A stretch of 64,000 bases of DNA from NCBI RefSeq assembly GCF_001662485.1, contig NZ_JMTM01000060.1, positions 214,478-278,477 of the forward strand. Direction: 5' to 3'. Numbering within the stretch: position 1 is the first letter of the stretch; each line of letters begins with the position of its first letter. Shown here one piece after another: positions 7,839-15,332 of the stretch. Under the pieces are notes generated by a model. The model made no database searches. It saw nothing but the letters and a program-made list of their open reading frames with translations, and had not been told where the DNA came from. This stretch comes from Flavobacterium succinicans (GTDB taxonomy: Bacteria; Bacteroidota; Bacteroidia; Flavobacteriales; Flavobacteriaceae). Made by a program: the position numbers and the translations under genes.

Positions 7839-9002
7839 TTAATAACTAGCGGTTACTATTTCTCTAACTTTCTCTAGTGTGATATTTTGTTTTTCTCCTA
7901 AAGCTTTCCATCCTCTTTCTTCAAAACGATTCGCGATGAAATTGGCCGTTTTCTCGAAATCTTTGGTGTATTCAGACAATTGGGTTTGCATCCCCATAAT
8001 GTGAAAGAAATCAACTGTTTTGTGAATGGCCTCTTGAGCAATTTCGTCATCAGTTCCGGATAAATTAAATATGCGTTTGCCGTATTGAGCTAATTTTCCT
8101 TTTTTGGTTTCGAACATAACTTGGTACAAATGTGGACCAATAATAGCTAAAGTTCTAGCGTGATCTATGCCGAATAAGGCAGTTAATTCATGACCAATCA
8201 TGTGGGTAGCCCAGTCGCTTGGTACTCCTTTTTGAATCAGTCCGTTGAGCGCCATGGTACAACTCCACATAAAGTTAGAAGCCAAAGCATAATCTGTTGG
8301 ATGCTCTACTACTTTGGGACCAATTTCGATTAGGGTTTGCAAAATACTTTCGGCAATTCGATCTTGTAAAAAACCATCATGCGGATAGGTCAAGTATTGT
8401 TCTAGCACATGAGTGTAAGCATCTACAACCCCGTTTTGCAATTGTCTTTTTGGTAAAGAATGAATAACGGTGGGATCACAAACAGAAAATTTAGGAAACA
8501 AAGCGCTTCCTCCAAAAGACAGTTTTTCTTGTGTAGCTTCAATAGTTACTACAGCACCCGAATTCATTTCGGAACCGGTTGCTGGAATGGTTAATACCGT
8601 CCCAAAAGGAACAACTTTGCTTAGGTCTTTGATGAGTAATCTTTTCTGTAAAATATCCATCGGGTTGCCTTCAAAATGTGCCGCTGCCGACATGAATTTC
8701 ACGCCATCAATTACACTTCCGCCACCCACGGCAAGGATGAAATCTATGTTTTGTTCTTTGATTACAGCTACAGCTTTCATTAGCGTTTCGTAATGAGGAT
8801 TGGGCTCAATACCGCCAAATTCAACTACAGTACGATCTTGAAGGACAGCTTTTACTTGATCATAAATGCCGTTCTTGAAGATGCTTCCACCTCCGTAAGC
8901 AATCAAGATTTTGGCTTTTGCTGGAATCAAGTTTGCTATTTTTTCTATTTGTCCTTTTCCGAAAATTAAATTCGTAGGATTGTATAATTCGAAGTTTAAC
9001 AT
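7839..9002 (-). CDS. yqhD: Iron-type alcohol dehydrogenase, YqhD-like aldehyde reductase
   Basis: Metal-dependent group III alcohol dehydrogenase; YqhD relatives use NADPH to reduce aldehydes and help detoxify products of lipid peroxidation. At 387 aa it matches E. coli YqhD in length and in long stretches I recognise: NPTNLIFGKGQIE, ILIAYGGGSIFKNG, EFGGIEPNPHYETLMKAV, LAVGGGSVIDG, LTIPATGSEMN. The metal ligands are present: Asp and His of VVDAYTHVLEQY and the two His in THMIGHELTALFGIDHARTLAI. Downstream (leftward) is a terminator. Upstream is a 126-base gap filled by a CTAAG-word repeat, after the DJ-1/PfpI gene; the two may share a transcript and an aldehyde-stress role, which is inference. 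Confidence 0.93.
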   Translation of the reverse strand: MLNFELYNPTNLIFGKGQIEKIANLIPAKAKILIAYGGGSIFKNGIYDQVKAVLQDRTVVEFGGIEPNPHYETLMKAVAVIKEQNIDFILAVGGGSVIDGVKFMSAAAHFEGNPMDILQKRLLIKDLSKVVPFGTVLTIPATGSEMNSGAVVTIEATQEKLSFGGSALFPKFSVCDPTVIHSLPKRQLQNGVVDAYTHVLEQYLTYPHDGFLQDRIAESILQTLIEIGPKVVEHPTDYALASNFMWSCTMALNGLIQKGVPSDWATHMIGHELTALFGIDHARTLAIIGPHLYQVMFETKKGKLAQYGKRIFNLSGTDDEIAQEAIHKTVDFFHIMGMQTQLSEYTKDFEKTANFIANRFEERGWKALGEKQNITLEKVREIVTASY

Positions 9003-9026
9003 AGTGTTTTTTTTTTAAATTAGATG

Positions 9027-9118
9027 CTAAGACACTAAGTTACTAGGAAGCTAAGTTTTTGAAAAAAATCAAATTTGTATTGCTTAAATCTTAGTAACTA
9101 GGTGACTCAGAAACTTAG
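9027..9118. repeat. CTAAG/ACTAG word repeat, imperfect inverted
   Basis: Left half 9027-9055 and right half 9090-9118 (29 bases each) are built of the words CTAAG, CTAAGTnAC and CTAG and form an imperfect inverted repeat with matching outer ends. It shares CTTAGTAACTAG with the flank of the 11.5-kb element at 11471. It fills the gap between yqhD and the DJ-1/PfpI gene. Confidence 0.7.
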
Positions 9119-9128
9119 AAACTTCTTT

Positions 9129-9896
9129 TTACTTTTTTGAATGCAATTGCGCCAATAATTTTTCGGCAACTAATTTTGATGATGCTGGGTTTTGTCCTGT
9201 TATTAGGTAACCATCTTCTACAGCATACGATTGCCAATCGCCAGCTTTACTATAAGAACCACCATTTTTTTGCAACATATCTTCCACCAAAAAAGGTACA
9301 ACATTGGTCAAACCCACGGCTGCTTCTTCAGAGTTAGTAAATCCAGTTACTTTTTTACCTTTAACCAAAAAATCTCCATTTATCTTAACATTTTTCAAAG
9401 CTGCTGGCGCATGACATACGAAGGCAACCGGTTTGTTTTGTGTGTAAAAAGTGGCGATTATCTCTGCTGAAGTTTTATCCTCGGCTAAATCCCATAACGG
9501 ACCGTGTCCTCCTGGAAAAAAAACCGCATCGTAATCTGATGGATTAACTTCTGTTAATTTTTTCGTGTTTTTGAGTTTTGCTAACAATGCGGTATCGGCA
9601 TCAAAACGTTTGGTGTCCTCGGTAGCCGATGCTGGATCAGCACTTTTAGGATCGATTGGGGGTTGTCCTCCTAGTGGAGTAGCAATATCGATTTGAATTC
9701 CTTTATCGGCAAGAGCATAATAGGGAGCAGCAAACTCTTCTGTCCAAAATCCTGTTTTTTCTCCTGTGTTACCTAATTGATCGTGGCTGGTAACCACAAA
9801 TAATACTTTTTTCATCTTTTTATTTTGTTTTTGTGCAGTTGCTACAAAGCAGCTTAAGGTTAATAATAGAATCGCAAATAAGTTCGTTTTTTTCAT
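9129..9896 (-). CDS. Exported DJ-1/PfpI family protein (Hsp31/glyoxalase III-like)
   Basis: A class I glutamine amidotransferase-fold protein of the DJ-1/PfpI superfamily. The nucleophile elbow is VAFVCHAPAAL with Cys161-His162, and an acidic residue lies in TGEKTGFWTEE (Glu46/53/54), the arrangement seen in Hsp31-type glyoxalase III and deglycase enzymes that remove methylglyoxal. Unlike the cytosolic versions it has a cleavable signal peptide, hydrophobic to about residue 18 with a TAQ cleavage site at 20-22, so it probably acts in the periplasm. It is transcribed divergently from a LysR regulator with paired -7 elements, suggesting that regulator controls it. Exact substrate is not visible. 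Confidence 0.88.
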   Translation of the reverse strand: MKKTNLFAILLLTLSCFVATAQKQNKKMKKVLFVVTSHDQLGNTGEKTGFWTEEFAAPYYALADKGIQIDIATPLGGQPPIDPKSADPASATEDTKRFDADTALLAKLKNTKKLTEVNPSDYDAVFFPGGHGPLWDLAEDKTSAEIIATFYTQNKPVAFVCHAPAALKNVKINGDFLVKGKKVTGFTNSEEAAVGLTNVVPFLVEDMLQKNGGSYSKAGDWQSYAVEDGYLITGQNPASSKLVAEKLLAQLHSKK

Positions 9897-9918
9897 CGTA
9901 TGTTTTAATTTGAGAGTG

Positions 9919-9926
9919 CAAATTTA
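9919..9926 (-). promoter_or_regulatory. -7 element for the DJ-1/PfpI gene
   Basis: CAAATTTA on the plus strand, TAAATTTG leftward: exact match, 23 bases before the start codon. Confidence 0.65.
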
Positions 9927-9960
9927 TAGCGAATATGGTATTAGTAAAAATAATTTAAAT

Positions 9961-9968
9961 TATGTTTG
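9961..9968 (+). promoter_or_regulatory. -7 element for the LysR gene
   Basis: TATGTTTG, exact match, 20 bases before the chosen ATG. The two divergent elements are only 34 bases apart, a typical LysR arrangement in which one bound regulator can affect both promoters. Confidence 0.6.
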
Positions 9969-9987
9969 TGATAAATATATTTATAGC

Positions 9988-10884
9988 ATGGTTAACTTAG
10001 AATGGTATCGCACTTTTAAATCGGTTTACAAAAACGGAAATTTTTCTCTGGCGGCAAAGGAGTTGTTTATTAGTCAGCCCGCAGTTAGTCAGCAAATTGC
10101 GATGTTAGAGGCGCATGTAGGGTACACGCTATTCAACCGTAAATCAAAAGGGGTTGAACCTACGGAATACGCAAAGTTACTCAATAACTTAATCATTGAT
10201 GCTTTGGATCGCTTAGAAAATGTAGAAAATGGTTTTCGAGCTAAAGCCTTTAATGCGAATCGGTTACTTTCGATTGGGGTTTCCAAACATTTGATGAGTT
10301 GTTTTGGCGCATCATTAGTGGCAAAATTTGATTTTATTGACTTCACTTTTGGTACCAATGAGGAGTTGTTTAATTTAGTAAATTCAAAAAAACTCGATTT
10401 TGCCATAGTAACCAAACAGTATGATACTTTTGATACCCTTCAGCAAAAAGTAGGAGCCATCAAACAAATTGTGGTAGCTACACCAGATATTCAAATTCAA
10501 GAACTCAACGCTAAAATAATAGCAGAAGATTGGACAGCAGTTGAGAATTGGTTGAATGAGCAGCGTTGGTACAGTCATGATTCTGGGATTCCTCACATCA
10601 AGTTGTTTTGGTTGCACGTGTTCAATAAAAAACGACCGGCAATTGTAGCGAATTATATTATCCCATCCGAAAACGAAATGCTATCGATAATGGCTCAAAA
10701 CACGGGAGTAACGATTGTCTGGGATTGCAATGCCAAAACAAAAATTCAGAATAATGAATTACAACTGGTTTGGGATAGTCCCAAAATGCCCGAAACGACT
10801 GTTTTTTTGTTATCAGGTAAAAATGATCATTTAACTACGATTACTCAAGAAGTAGCTTCGGTTTTAAAAGAGGTTTTGTGGTGA
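9988..10884 (+). CDS. LysR family transcriptional regulator
   Basis: DNA-binding regulator of the LysR family, 298 aa. The N-terminal winged helix-turn-helix is clear (about residues 5-65: WYRTFKSVYKNGNFSLAAKEL, then SQPAVSQQIAMLE and LFNRKSKGVEPTEYAK), followed by a ligand-binding domain. The start was moved to the ATG just before NLEWYRTF because the longer frame begins with a non-conserved stretch overlapping the divergent promoters. By arrangement it most likely controls the exported DJ-1/PfpI gene and itself. Its stop codon abuts the nadD stop on the other strand, so the two transcripts must run into each other; no terminator lies between. Confidence 0.9.
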   Translation: MVNLEWYRTFKSVYKNGNFSLAAKELFISQPAVSQQIAMLEAHVGYTLFNRKSKGVEPTEYAKLLNNLIIDALDRLENVENGFRAKAFNANRLLSIGVSKHLMSCFGASLVAKFDFIDFTFGTNEELFNLVNSKKLDFAIVTKQYDTFDTLQQKVGAIKQIVVATPDIQIQELNAKIIAEDWTAVENWLNEQRWYSHDSGIPHIKLFWLHVFNKKRPAIVANYIIPSENEMLSIMAQNTGVTIVWDCNAKTKIQNNELQLVWDSPKMPETTVFLLSGKNDHLTTITQEVASVLKEVLW

Positions 10885-11466
10885 TTATTTCTTATAAAAA
10901 TTATTGTGATCCAAATATTCCCAAACATCGTGAGGTAATAAAGGACGAATATTTTTGCCGGTTTTAATGTTATCGCGAATAAAAGTCGCTGAAATTTCTA
11001 CCACAGGAGCATCTATAACATTAATTTTTGGATGGTCAGAAAAGGCCAAATTCTCGGGACCTGAATTGACTCTTGGATAGACATAAATGGAATGGTGTTC
11101 TAGTATTGCTTCATAGTTTTTCCATTTGTGCAAGGATTTTAAGTTGTCTTCGCCCATGATTAAAGCAAACTCGTGTTCCGGATGTTTTTCCTGTAAATGG
11201 ACTAACGTATTAATCGTATAATTGGGTTGTGGTAATTTAAATTCAATGTCCGAAGGTTTGATTTTAGGATAGGAAGCCGTAGCCAAATGCACCATGTGTA
11301 ACCGATGATAATCATCGAGCAAAGTACTTTTCTTTTTTAGTGGATTATGAGGCGTTACGATCATCCAAATTTGATCCAAATCAGTATGCTCTGCCATATG
11401 ATTGGCAATAATCAAATGTCCCACATGAATGGGATTAAAAGTACCGAAATATAGTCCGATTTTCAT
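10885..11466 (-). CDS. nadD: Nicotinate-nucleotide adenylyltransferase
   Basis: Transfers AMP from ATP to nicotinate mononucleotide, a late step of NAD synthesis. The nucleotidyltransferase signature is GTFNPIHVGH (His14 and His17 of the HxGH motif); VTPHNPLKKK binds the mononucleotide phosphate and the C-terminal ISATFIRDNIKTG corresponds to the ISxxxxR motif. Length 193 aa is normal. It is the last gene of a leftward run starting at yicC or upstream. Its start lies 15 bases from the left arm of the inverted-repeat element carrying the four-helix-bundle gene, so its leader has been replaced or lengthened by that element. Confidence 0.95.
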   Translation of the reverse strand: MKIGLYFGTFNPIHVGHLIIANHMAEHTDLDQIWMIVTPHNPLKKKSTLLDDYHRLHMVHLATASYPKIKPSDIEFKLPQPNYTINTLVHLQEKHPEHEFALIMGEDNLKSLHKWKNYEAILEHHSIYVYPRVNSGPENLAFSDHPKINVIDAPVVEISATFIRDNIKTGKNIRPLLPHDVWEYLDHNNFYKK

Positions 11467-11480
11467 TTAACTTAGTAACT

Positions 11481-11901
11481 AGTGATTAGTAAAAAGTAAT
11501 TAGTTTTTGAGGGTTTTCGAAAAAGCATTAATCATTTTAGATTCTTCCTCTATTTGACTTAAAATTTCTGTGTACAAAGTATTGTTTGTTATAAAACCTA
11601 GTTCATTAGCAATTAGTAGCTGAGTTTCAATTTCGAATAGTGAGCCTTTTGAAATATCTAAAAAATGACTAAATGATTTAGCTGTATTTCTTACATAACC
11701 TTCAGCAATATTAGAAGGAATAGATACTGAAGCTCTTTTTAACTGACTTGTTAGAGCATATAATTCTTCTTGAGGAAATGATTTTACTAACTGATAAACT
11801 AAACAGACTATTTTAATGCCTTTTTGCCAAATCATTAAATCTTTATATGATTTTATTTCACCCATTTCAAGCTAATTACTTTTTACTATGTACTAATCAC
11901 T
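11481..11901. mobile_element. Inverted-repeat-bounded element carrying a four-helix-bundle gene
   Basis: The right arm (11872-11901: CTAATTACTTTTTACT, a 7-nt insertion, then AATCACT) is the inverted copy of the left arm (11481-11503: AGTGATTAG, TAAAAAGTAATTAG). Between them lies one small gene in the same direction as its neighbours. The left arm contains the stop codon of that gene and the right arm overlaps the gmk stop codon. A gene-less relative is at 4677-4748. Whether it moves is not shown by the sequence; no target-site duplication was recognised. Confidence 0.5.
11500..11865 (-). CDS. Four helix bundle protein (S23 / 23S rRNA intervening-sequence type)
   Basis: A 121-aa helical protein of the family named after the protein encoded in intervening sequences of 23S rRNA genes. 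Recognised by YKDLMIWQKG, then SFPQEELYALTSQLKRASVSIPSNIAEGY, SKGSLFEIETQLLIANELGF, and a final amphipathic helix. Relatives include Avd, the accessory protein of diversity-generating retroelements; isolated copies have no established function. Here it interrupts the nadD-gmk junction and is enclosed by inverted repeats that overlap its own stop and the gmk stop. Positive surface residues fit RNA or DNA binding, which is inference. No reverse transcriptase is nearby. Confidence 0.92.
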   Translation of the reverse strand: MGEIKSYKDLMIWQKGIKIVCLVYQLVKSFPQEELYALTSQLKRASVSIPSNIAEGYVRNTAKSFSHFLDISKGSLFEIETQLLIANELGFITNNTLYTEILSQIEEESKMINAFSKTLKN

Positions 11902-12472
11902 ATTTAGAAACAAAATCCTTCACCAATTGATGAGCTTCTTCTAGTGCTACAGGTAGATCATAATTTTTGATAATTACATCAAATTGTGGAGCAGTGGCCA
12001 ATTCAACTGAAGCTTTGGCAATGCGCATGTTGATTTTGTCATCGCTTTCGGTTGAGCGTTCTTTGAGTCGTCGTTTCAATTCATCCACACTTGGTGGTTT
12101 GACGAAAACAGCCAAGGTTTCTTCTGGGAATTTATGTTTGATTCGCAATCCGCCAGCTACATCAATATCAAAAATCACATTTTTGCCTAAAGCCCAAATG
12201 CGTTCTACTTCGCTTTTTAGTGTGCCATAGAAATTATCTCTATAGACTTCTTCCCATTCAACAAACTCTTCTGCTTTGATGTGTTTTTTGAATTGTTCCA
12301 ATGACATAAAATAGTAATCTTTGCCATCTACTTCTTCCCCACGGGGTAAACGCGTTGCCGCCGAAATAGAAAATTCTAAATTCAAATCTTCTTTTCCTAA
12401 TAAATGCTTAACGATGGTAGTTTTTCCTGATCCCGATGGTGCCGAGAATACGATTAATTTTCCTTTTTTCAT
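11900..12472 (-). CDS. gmk: Guanylate kinase
   Basis: Phosphorylates GMP to GDP. The P-loop is FSAPSGSGKTT (residues 9-19), followed by SISAATRLPRGEEVDGKDYYF, the GMP-binding region with its Arg and Tyr/Glu residues, and the lid containing RLKERSTESDDKINMR. Length 190 aa is normal. The stop codon is inside the right arm of the four-helix-bundle element. Directly before the ATG on its own strand the sequence reads AGGAGGGG, which resembles a Shine-Dalgarno site but is too close to the start and is part of a GC-rich repeat; Bacteroidota rarely use such sites. Confidence 0.96.
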   Translation of the reverse strand: MKKGKLIVFSAPSGSGKTTIVKHLLGKEDLNLEFSISAATRLPRGEEVDGKDYYFMSLEQFKKHIKAEEFVEWEEVYRDNFYGTLKSEVERIWALGKNVIFDIDVAGGLRIKHKFPEETLAVFVKPPSVDELKRRLKERSTESDDKINMRIAKASVELATAPQFDVIIKNYDLPVALEEAHQLVKDFVSK

Positions 12473-12555
12473 CCCCTCCTAGCCTCCCCAAAGGGGAGGG
12501 ATTTTTAAGTTAATTTATGATTAATAGCCTCCTATATAGTTCCCCTTTCGGGGGT
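12473..12555. repeat. GC-rich hairpin pair between gmk and yicC
   Basis: Two G/C-rich hairpins stand out in an AT-rich genome: CCTCCCC AAA GGGGAGG (12483-12499) and CCCC TTTC GGGG (12542-12553), separated by about 40 AT-rich bases. The whole fills the gap between the two genes. It looks like an intergenic repeat family rather than a terminator, as no proper T run follows in the leftward direction. Confidence 0.65.
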
Positions 12556-12563
12556 TAAGGGGA

Positions 12564-13424
12564 TTACAATACATTCAGTACCTGCTCTTTAATTTTCTCC
12601 AATTCATCTTTCATTTGAACGACTAATTTTTGCATTTGAGCATGATTGGATTTGGAACCCATGGTGTTGATTTCTCTTCCCATTTCTTGCGTAATAAAGC
12701 CTAGTTTTCGTCCATTGGCTTCGGTTCCTTTGATGGTGTCTAGGAAATAATCCAAATGGTTGGTTAAACGGACTTTTTCTTCGGTGATATCTAGCTTTTC
12801 TAAATAATAAATGAGCTCTTGTTCAAAACGATTTTCGTCTACATTTACTTGTAATTCAGCAATAGCAGTTTGCAAACGATCTTTGATGGCTTGCACGCGT
12901 TCTGGGTCTAAGGCCAAGGCTTCGTTCATGTATTGACGAATATTTCCGATACGCAATTGGAATTCTTTTTCTAGCGATTCCCCTTCGTCTTTCCTAAAAT
13001 TCAATATATTTTGCAAGGCTTCTTCGATCACGGTTTGGATTTGAATCCAATCATTTTCGTCGATTTCTTCGCGTTCTATTTTCATGGTATCGGGCATGCG
13101 AATGGCCATTTTCATCAATTCGGTTTCCTCCACATGCGCATATACTTCACGTAGTTGATTCATATAGGCTTTTACAATCGGAACATTTACTCGAGTCGAG
13201 GTTTGTTCTGCTGTACTTTCGATATAAATGGAGAAATCAACTTTTCCTCTTTCGAGTTTAGAAGCAATTTGATTACGCAATCCCAATTCCATTTCGCGGT
13301 ATAAAGAAGGCATTCTGACGTTTAAGTCTAAACCCTTACTGTTGAGGGATTTTACTTCAATTGTTATTTTTTTGGTTGGTAATTGTAGTGTTGCTTTACC
13401 GAAACCGGTCATGGATTGTATCAT
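12564..13424 (-). CDS. yicC: YicC/YloC family endoribonuclease
   Basis: Member of the YicC family, RNases acting on stem-looped RNAs in other bacteria. The N-terminus MIQSMTGFGKA is the hallmark, followed by EVKSLNSKGLDLNVRMP; the C-terminal DUF1732-type part has RLTNHLDYF, then GRKLGFITQEMGREINTMGSKSN, where the conserved Glu and His/Asn residues cluster. Length 286 aa is typical. Its neighbour gmk is the usual partner of yicC in many bacteria, so the adjacency supports the call. It runs leftward with gmk and the EamA transporter upstream. Confidence 0.93.
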   Translation of the reverse strand: MIQSMTGFGKATLQLPTKKITIEVKSLNSKGLDLNVRMPSLYREMELGLRNQIASKLERGKVDFSIYIESTAEQTSTRVNVPIVKAYMNQLREVYAHVEETELMKMAIRMPDTMKIEREEIDENDWIQIQTVIEEALQNILNFRKDEGESLEKEFQLRIGNIRQYMNEALALDPERVQAIKDRLQTAIAELQVNVDENRFEQELIYYLEKLDITEEKVRLTNHLDYFLDTIKGTEANGRKLGFITQEMGREINTMGSKSNHAQMQKLVVQMKDELEKIKEQVLNVL

Positions 13425-13499
13425 AATATGTTCTAAAAGTCTGTAAATATAAGGAAAGTAATTAGTACTTCGTAAATAGTGTAATACTGCTCTTGCAAA

Positions 13500-14393
13500 T
13501 TACGTATGCTGTTTTGCTGTTTTTTGAGTGACTAAATAAACGCCTGCAAAAATTAATAGGGCCGCTCCTATTTTTACCCAGCTCAATTCGTCTTTCCCTA
13601 AGCCAATAGCGAAAATCGTAGCAAATAGCGGTTGTAAATAAATAAATACAGCTACAGTGGTGGGTTTTAATTCTTTCATAGAAAGTAAATTTAATAAATA
13701 GGTAATGAATGTCGAAATCACCACCACAAAACTTATTTTCCAGAAAATGGCAACAGGAACCAAAGTCCAATTTACGCTACTAAATTCGTTCCAGCCAAAA
13801 GGGAGTACCATCAAGAAACCAAAAAGATAAATCCATTTTACAAACGTGAAGGCATGGTAAGTGTGCATTAATTTTTTTACAATAATTAAGTAAAAACCAT
13901 ACGAAATGGCATTCACCAATACTAAAAAATTACCCAATCCGGCATTTGAAGCATTGCCAATAGATTTGCCATAAAGAATTAAGAAAGTAGTTCCTAGTAA
14001 TCCCAATATAATTCCTAAAACCATTCTTTTTTTCATACGCTCTTTCATCAATAGAGCAGATAAAACAAGCACAATCATTGGTGTTGAAACCATGATTACA
14101 GCTGCCGAAATGGGAGAAGTAAGACTTAATCCTTTAAAAAAAGTAAGCATATTAAAAGCCACTCCAAAAAATGCAGCGGCTATGATTCTTGGAAAATCAT
14201 TTAAGGCGATTTTTTCTTTGGGCATAAAAAGCCAAGTGCCCCAAAATAGCATCATTGATCCGCCTACTCGCAGTAAGATGAATCCAAAGGCATCAATATA
14301 AACAGGCATGACGTCTTTGGCGATGGTAAAAGTAACGCCGTAGATAATCGAAACAATTGTGGCGCCCAATAAGGCAAGATTTCTTTTAGACAT
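13500..14393 (-). CDS. EamA/DMT family inner-membrane transporter
   Basis: Drug/metabolite transporter-type permease with about ten membrane helices arranged as two EamA repeats. Visible features: ALLGATIVSIIYGVTFTIAKD at the N-terminus, FGVAFNMLTFFKGLSLTSP and SAAVIMVSTPMIVLVLSALLMKERM in the first repeat, and TTVAVFIYLQPLFATIFAIGLGKDELSW in the second, the latter with the usual loop after the Pro. Substrate cannot be read. It overlaps the ArsC/Spx-like gene by eight bases and therefore shares its transcript. The 75-base gap to yicC carries a decayed AGTAATTAGT repeat near 13454-13480. Confidence 0.88.
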   Translation of the reverse strand: MSKRNLALLGATIVSIIYGVTFTIAKDVMPVYIDAFGFILLRVGGSMMLFWGTWLFMPKEKIALNDFPRIIAAAFFGVAFNMLTFFKGLSLTSPISAAVIMVSTPMIVLVLSALLMKERMKKRMVLGIILGLLGTTFLILYGKSIGNASNAGLGNFLVLVNAISYGFYLIIVKKLMHTYHAFTFVKWIYLFGFLMVLPFGWNEFSSVNWTLVPVAIFWKISFVVVISTFITYLLNLLSMKELKPTTVAVFIYLQPLFATIFAIGLGKDELSWVKIGAALLIFAGVYLVTQKTAKQHT

Positions 14394-14742
14394 GTGCTAA
14401 GGCTAAATGAACTTGATGCATGTTTTGCTGACTATTTCCGATATAAATTTTGTCATTGATGATAAATACCGGTCGGCTCAAAAAGGTATAATGCTCCAAA
14501 ATGTATTTTTTAAAATCGTCTTCGGTAAGCGATTGATTTTTTAAATTCATCGATTTATACAATTGGGCTTTTTTGCTGAACAAGGCTTCATAGCTTCCAG
14601 AAAGACGGCGCATCTCCTCTAATTCTTCTGTAGTTATTGGGTTTTGCTTGATGTCGTGAAAAGCCAAATTATGATTTTCTGGCAATGATTTTATAATTTT
14701 TCTGCAAGTATCACAAGAAGCTAAATAGTATATTTTGTTCAT
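14386..14742 (-). CDS. ArsC/Spx-like thioredoxin-fold protein
   Basis: A 118-aa protein of the arsenate reductase (ArsC)/Spx family. The CxxC pair is at Cys10-Asp-Thr-Cys13 (IYYLASCDTCRK); FHDIKQNPITTEELEEM and LSRPVFIINDKIYIGN follow, the latter carrying the RP motif that is conserved in the fold. The active-site Arg triad of true arsenate reductases is not obvious, so a redox or regulatory role is as likely as arsenate reduction. First gene of a leftward pair with the EamA transporter; no arsenic-resistance genes are nearby. Confidence 0.85.
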   Translation of the reverse strand: MNKIYYLASCDTCRKIIKSLPENHNLAFHDIKQNPITTEELEEMRRLSGSYEALFSKKAQLYKSMNLKNQSLTEDDFKKYILEHYTFLSRPVFIINDKIYIGNSQQNMHQVHLALAHV

Positions 14743-14817
14743 TTGGGTTGCTTTTATTGGTACAAAGAAAATTCATTTACACCGAAAATGAGTATTTTTA
14801 TCCAAAAAATAAAAAAA

Positions 14818-15273
14818 ATGAATGCACTATTTGAATTAACTGCAACAAGCCGAAAAATGGCAGCTTCTTTTCTGGAAAAATATTCTTTGGAGCAATTGAA
14901 TACTATTCCTGAGGGTTTTTCTAATACAATATTTTGGAACATTGCTCATATTGTGGTGACGCAACAGTTATTAGTTTATAAATTATCGGGTTTACCTATG
15001 CAGGTTGCTGATGAATTGGTAGAAAAATACCGAAAAGGATCCAAACCAGAACAAGATGCTACACAAGAAGAAGTTGACTTGATTAAGAGTTTGCTTTTTT
15101 CAACCGTAGAGCAAATGAAAAGCGACTACAATAATAAGGTTTTTCAAAATTTTACTGAATACCCAACCTCTACAGGTTTTACATTGCATTCTGTTGAAGA
15201 AGCAATCCAATTCAACAATTTCCATGAAGGTTTACATATTGGAATCTTAATGAGTCTTCGTAAGTTTGTTTAA
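14818..15273 (+). CDS. DinB family protein
   Basis: Four-helix-bundle metal-binding protein of the DinB/YfiT family, 151 aa. The metal triad is present: His44 in FWNIAHIVVTQQ, and His136 and His140 in NNFHEGLHIG. The start was taken at MNALFELTATSRK, since the longer frame before it lacks family similarity and runs into the divergent ArsC-like gene. DinB relatives include thiol transferases using bacillithiol or mycothiol; the substrate of this one is unknown. A bidirectional terminator follows, shared with the convergent lipoprotein gene. Confidence 0.88.
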   Translation: MNALFELTATSRKMAASFLEKYSLEQLNTIPEGFSNTIFWNIAHIVVTQQLLVYKLSGLPMQVADELVEKYRKGSKPEQDATQEEVDLIKSLLFSTVEQMKSDYNNKVFQNFTEYPTSTGFTLHSVEEAIQFNNFHEGLHIGILMSLRKFV

Positions 15274-15289
15274 AACACGATGCAAATAG

Positions 15290-15332
15290 AAAAAGTGCTT
15301 CGAAATCAAATCCAATTTCGAAGCACTTTTTT
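15290..15332. terminator. Bidirectional terminator, dinB / lipoprotein gene
   Basis: Perfect 12-bp stem GTGCTTCGAAAT / ATTTCGAAGCAC with 8-nt loop, flanked by A5 and T6, so it serves both convergent genes. Confidence 0.93.

Noticed and set aside
9137..9470. Open frames on the plus strand opposite the DJ-1/PfpI gene
   Set aside because: They overlap a clearly coding gene on the other strand; the text is not protein-like and no -7 element precedes them.
11500..11865. Diversity-generating retroelement (Avd homologue)
   Set aside because: No reverse transcriptase, template repeat or variable-repeat target protein is visible nearby.
13462..13770. Open frame of 102 codons on the minus strand
   Set aside because: It is a shadow of the EamA transporter in another frame, with unlikely composition and no promoter.
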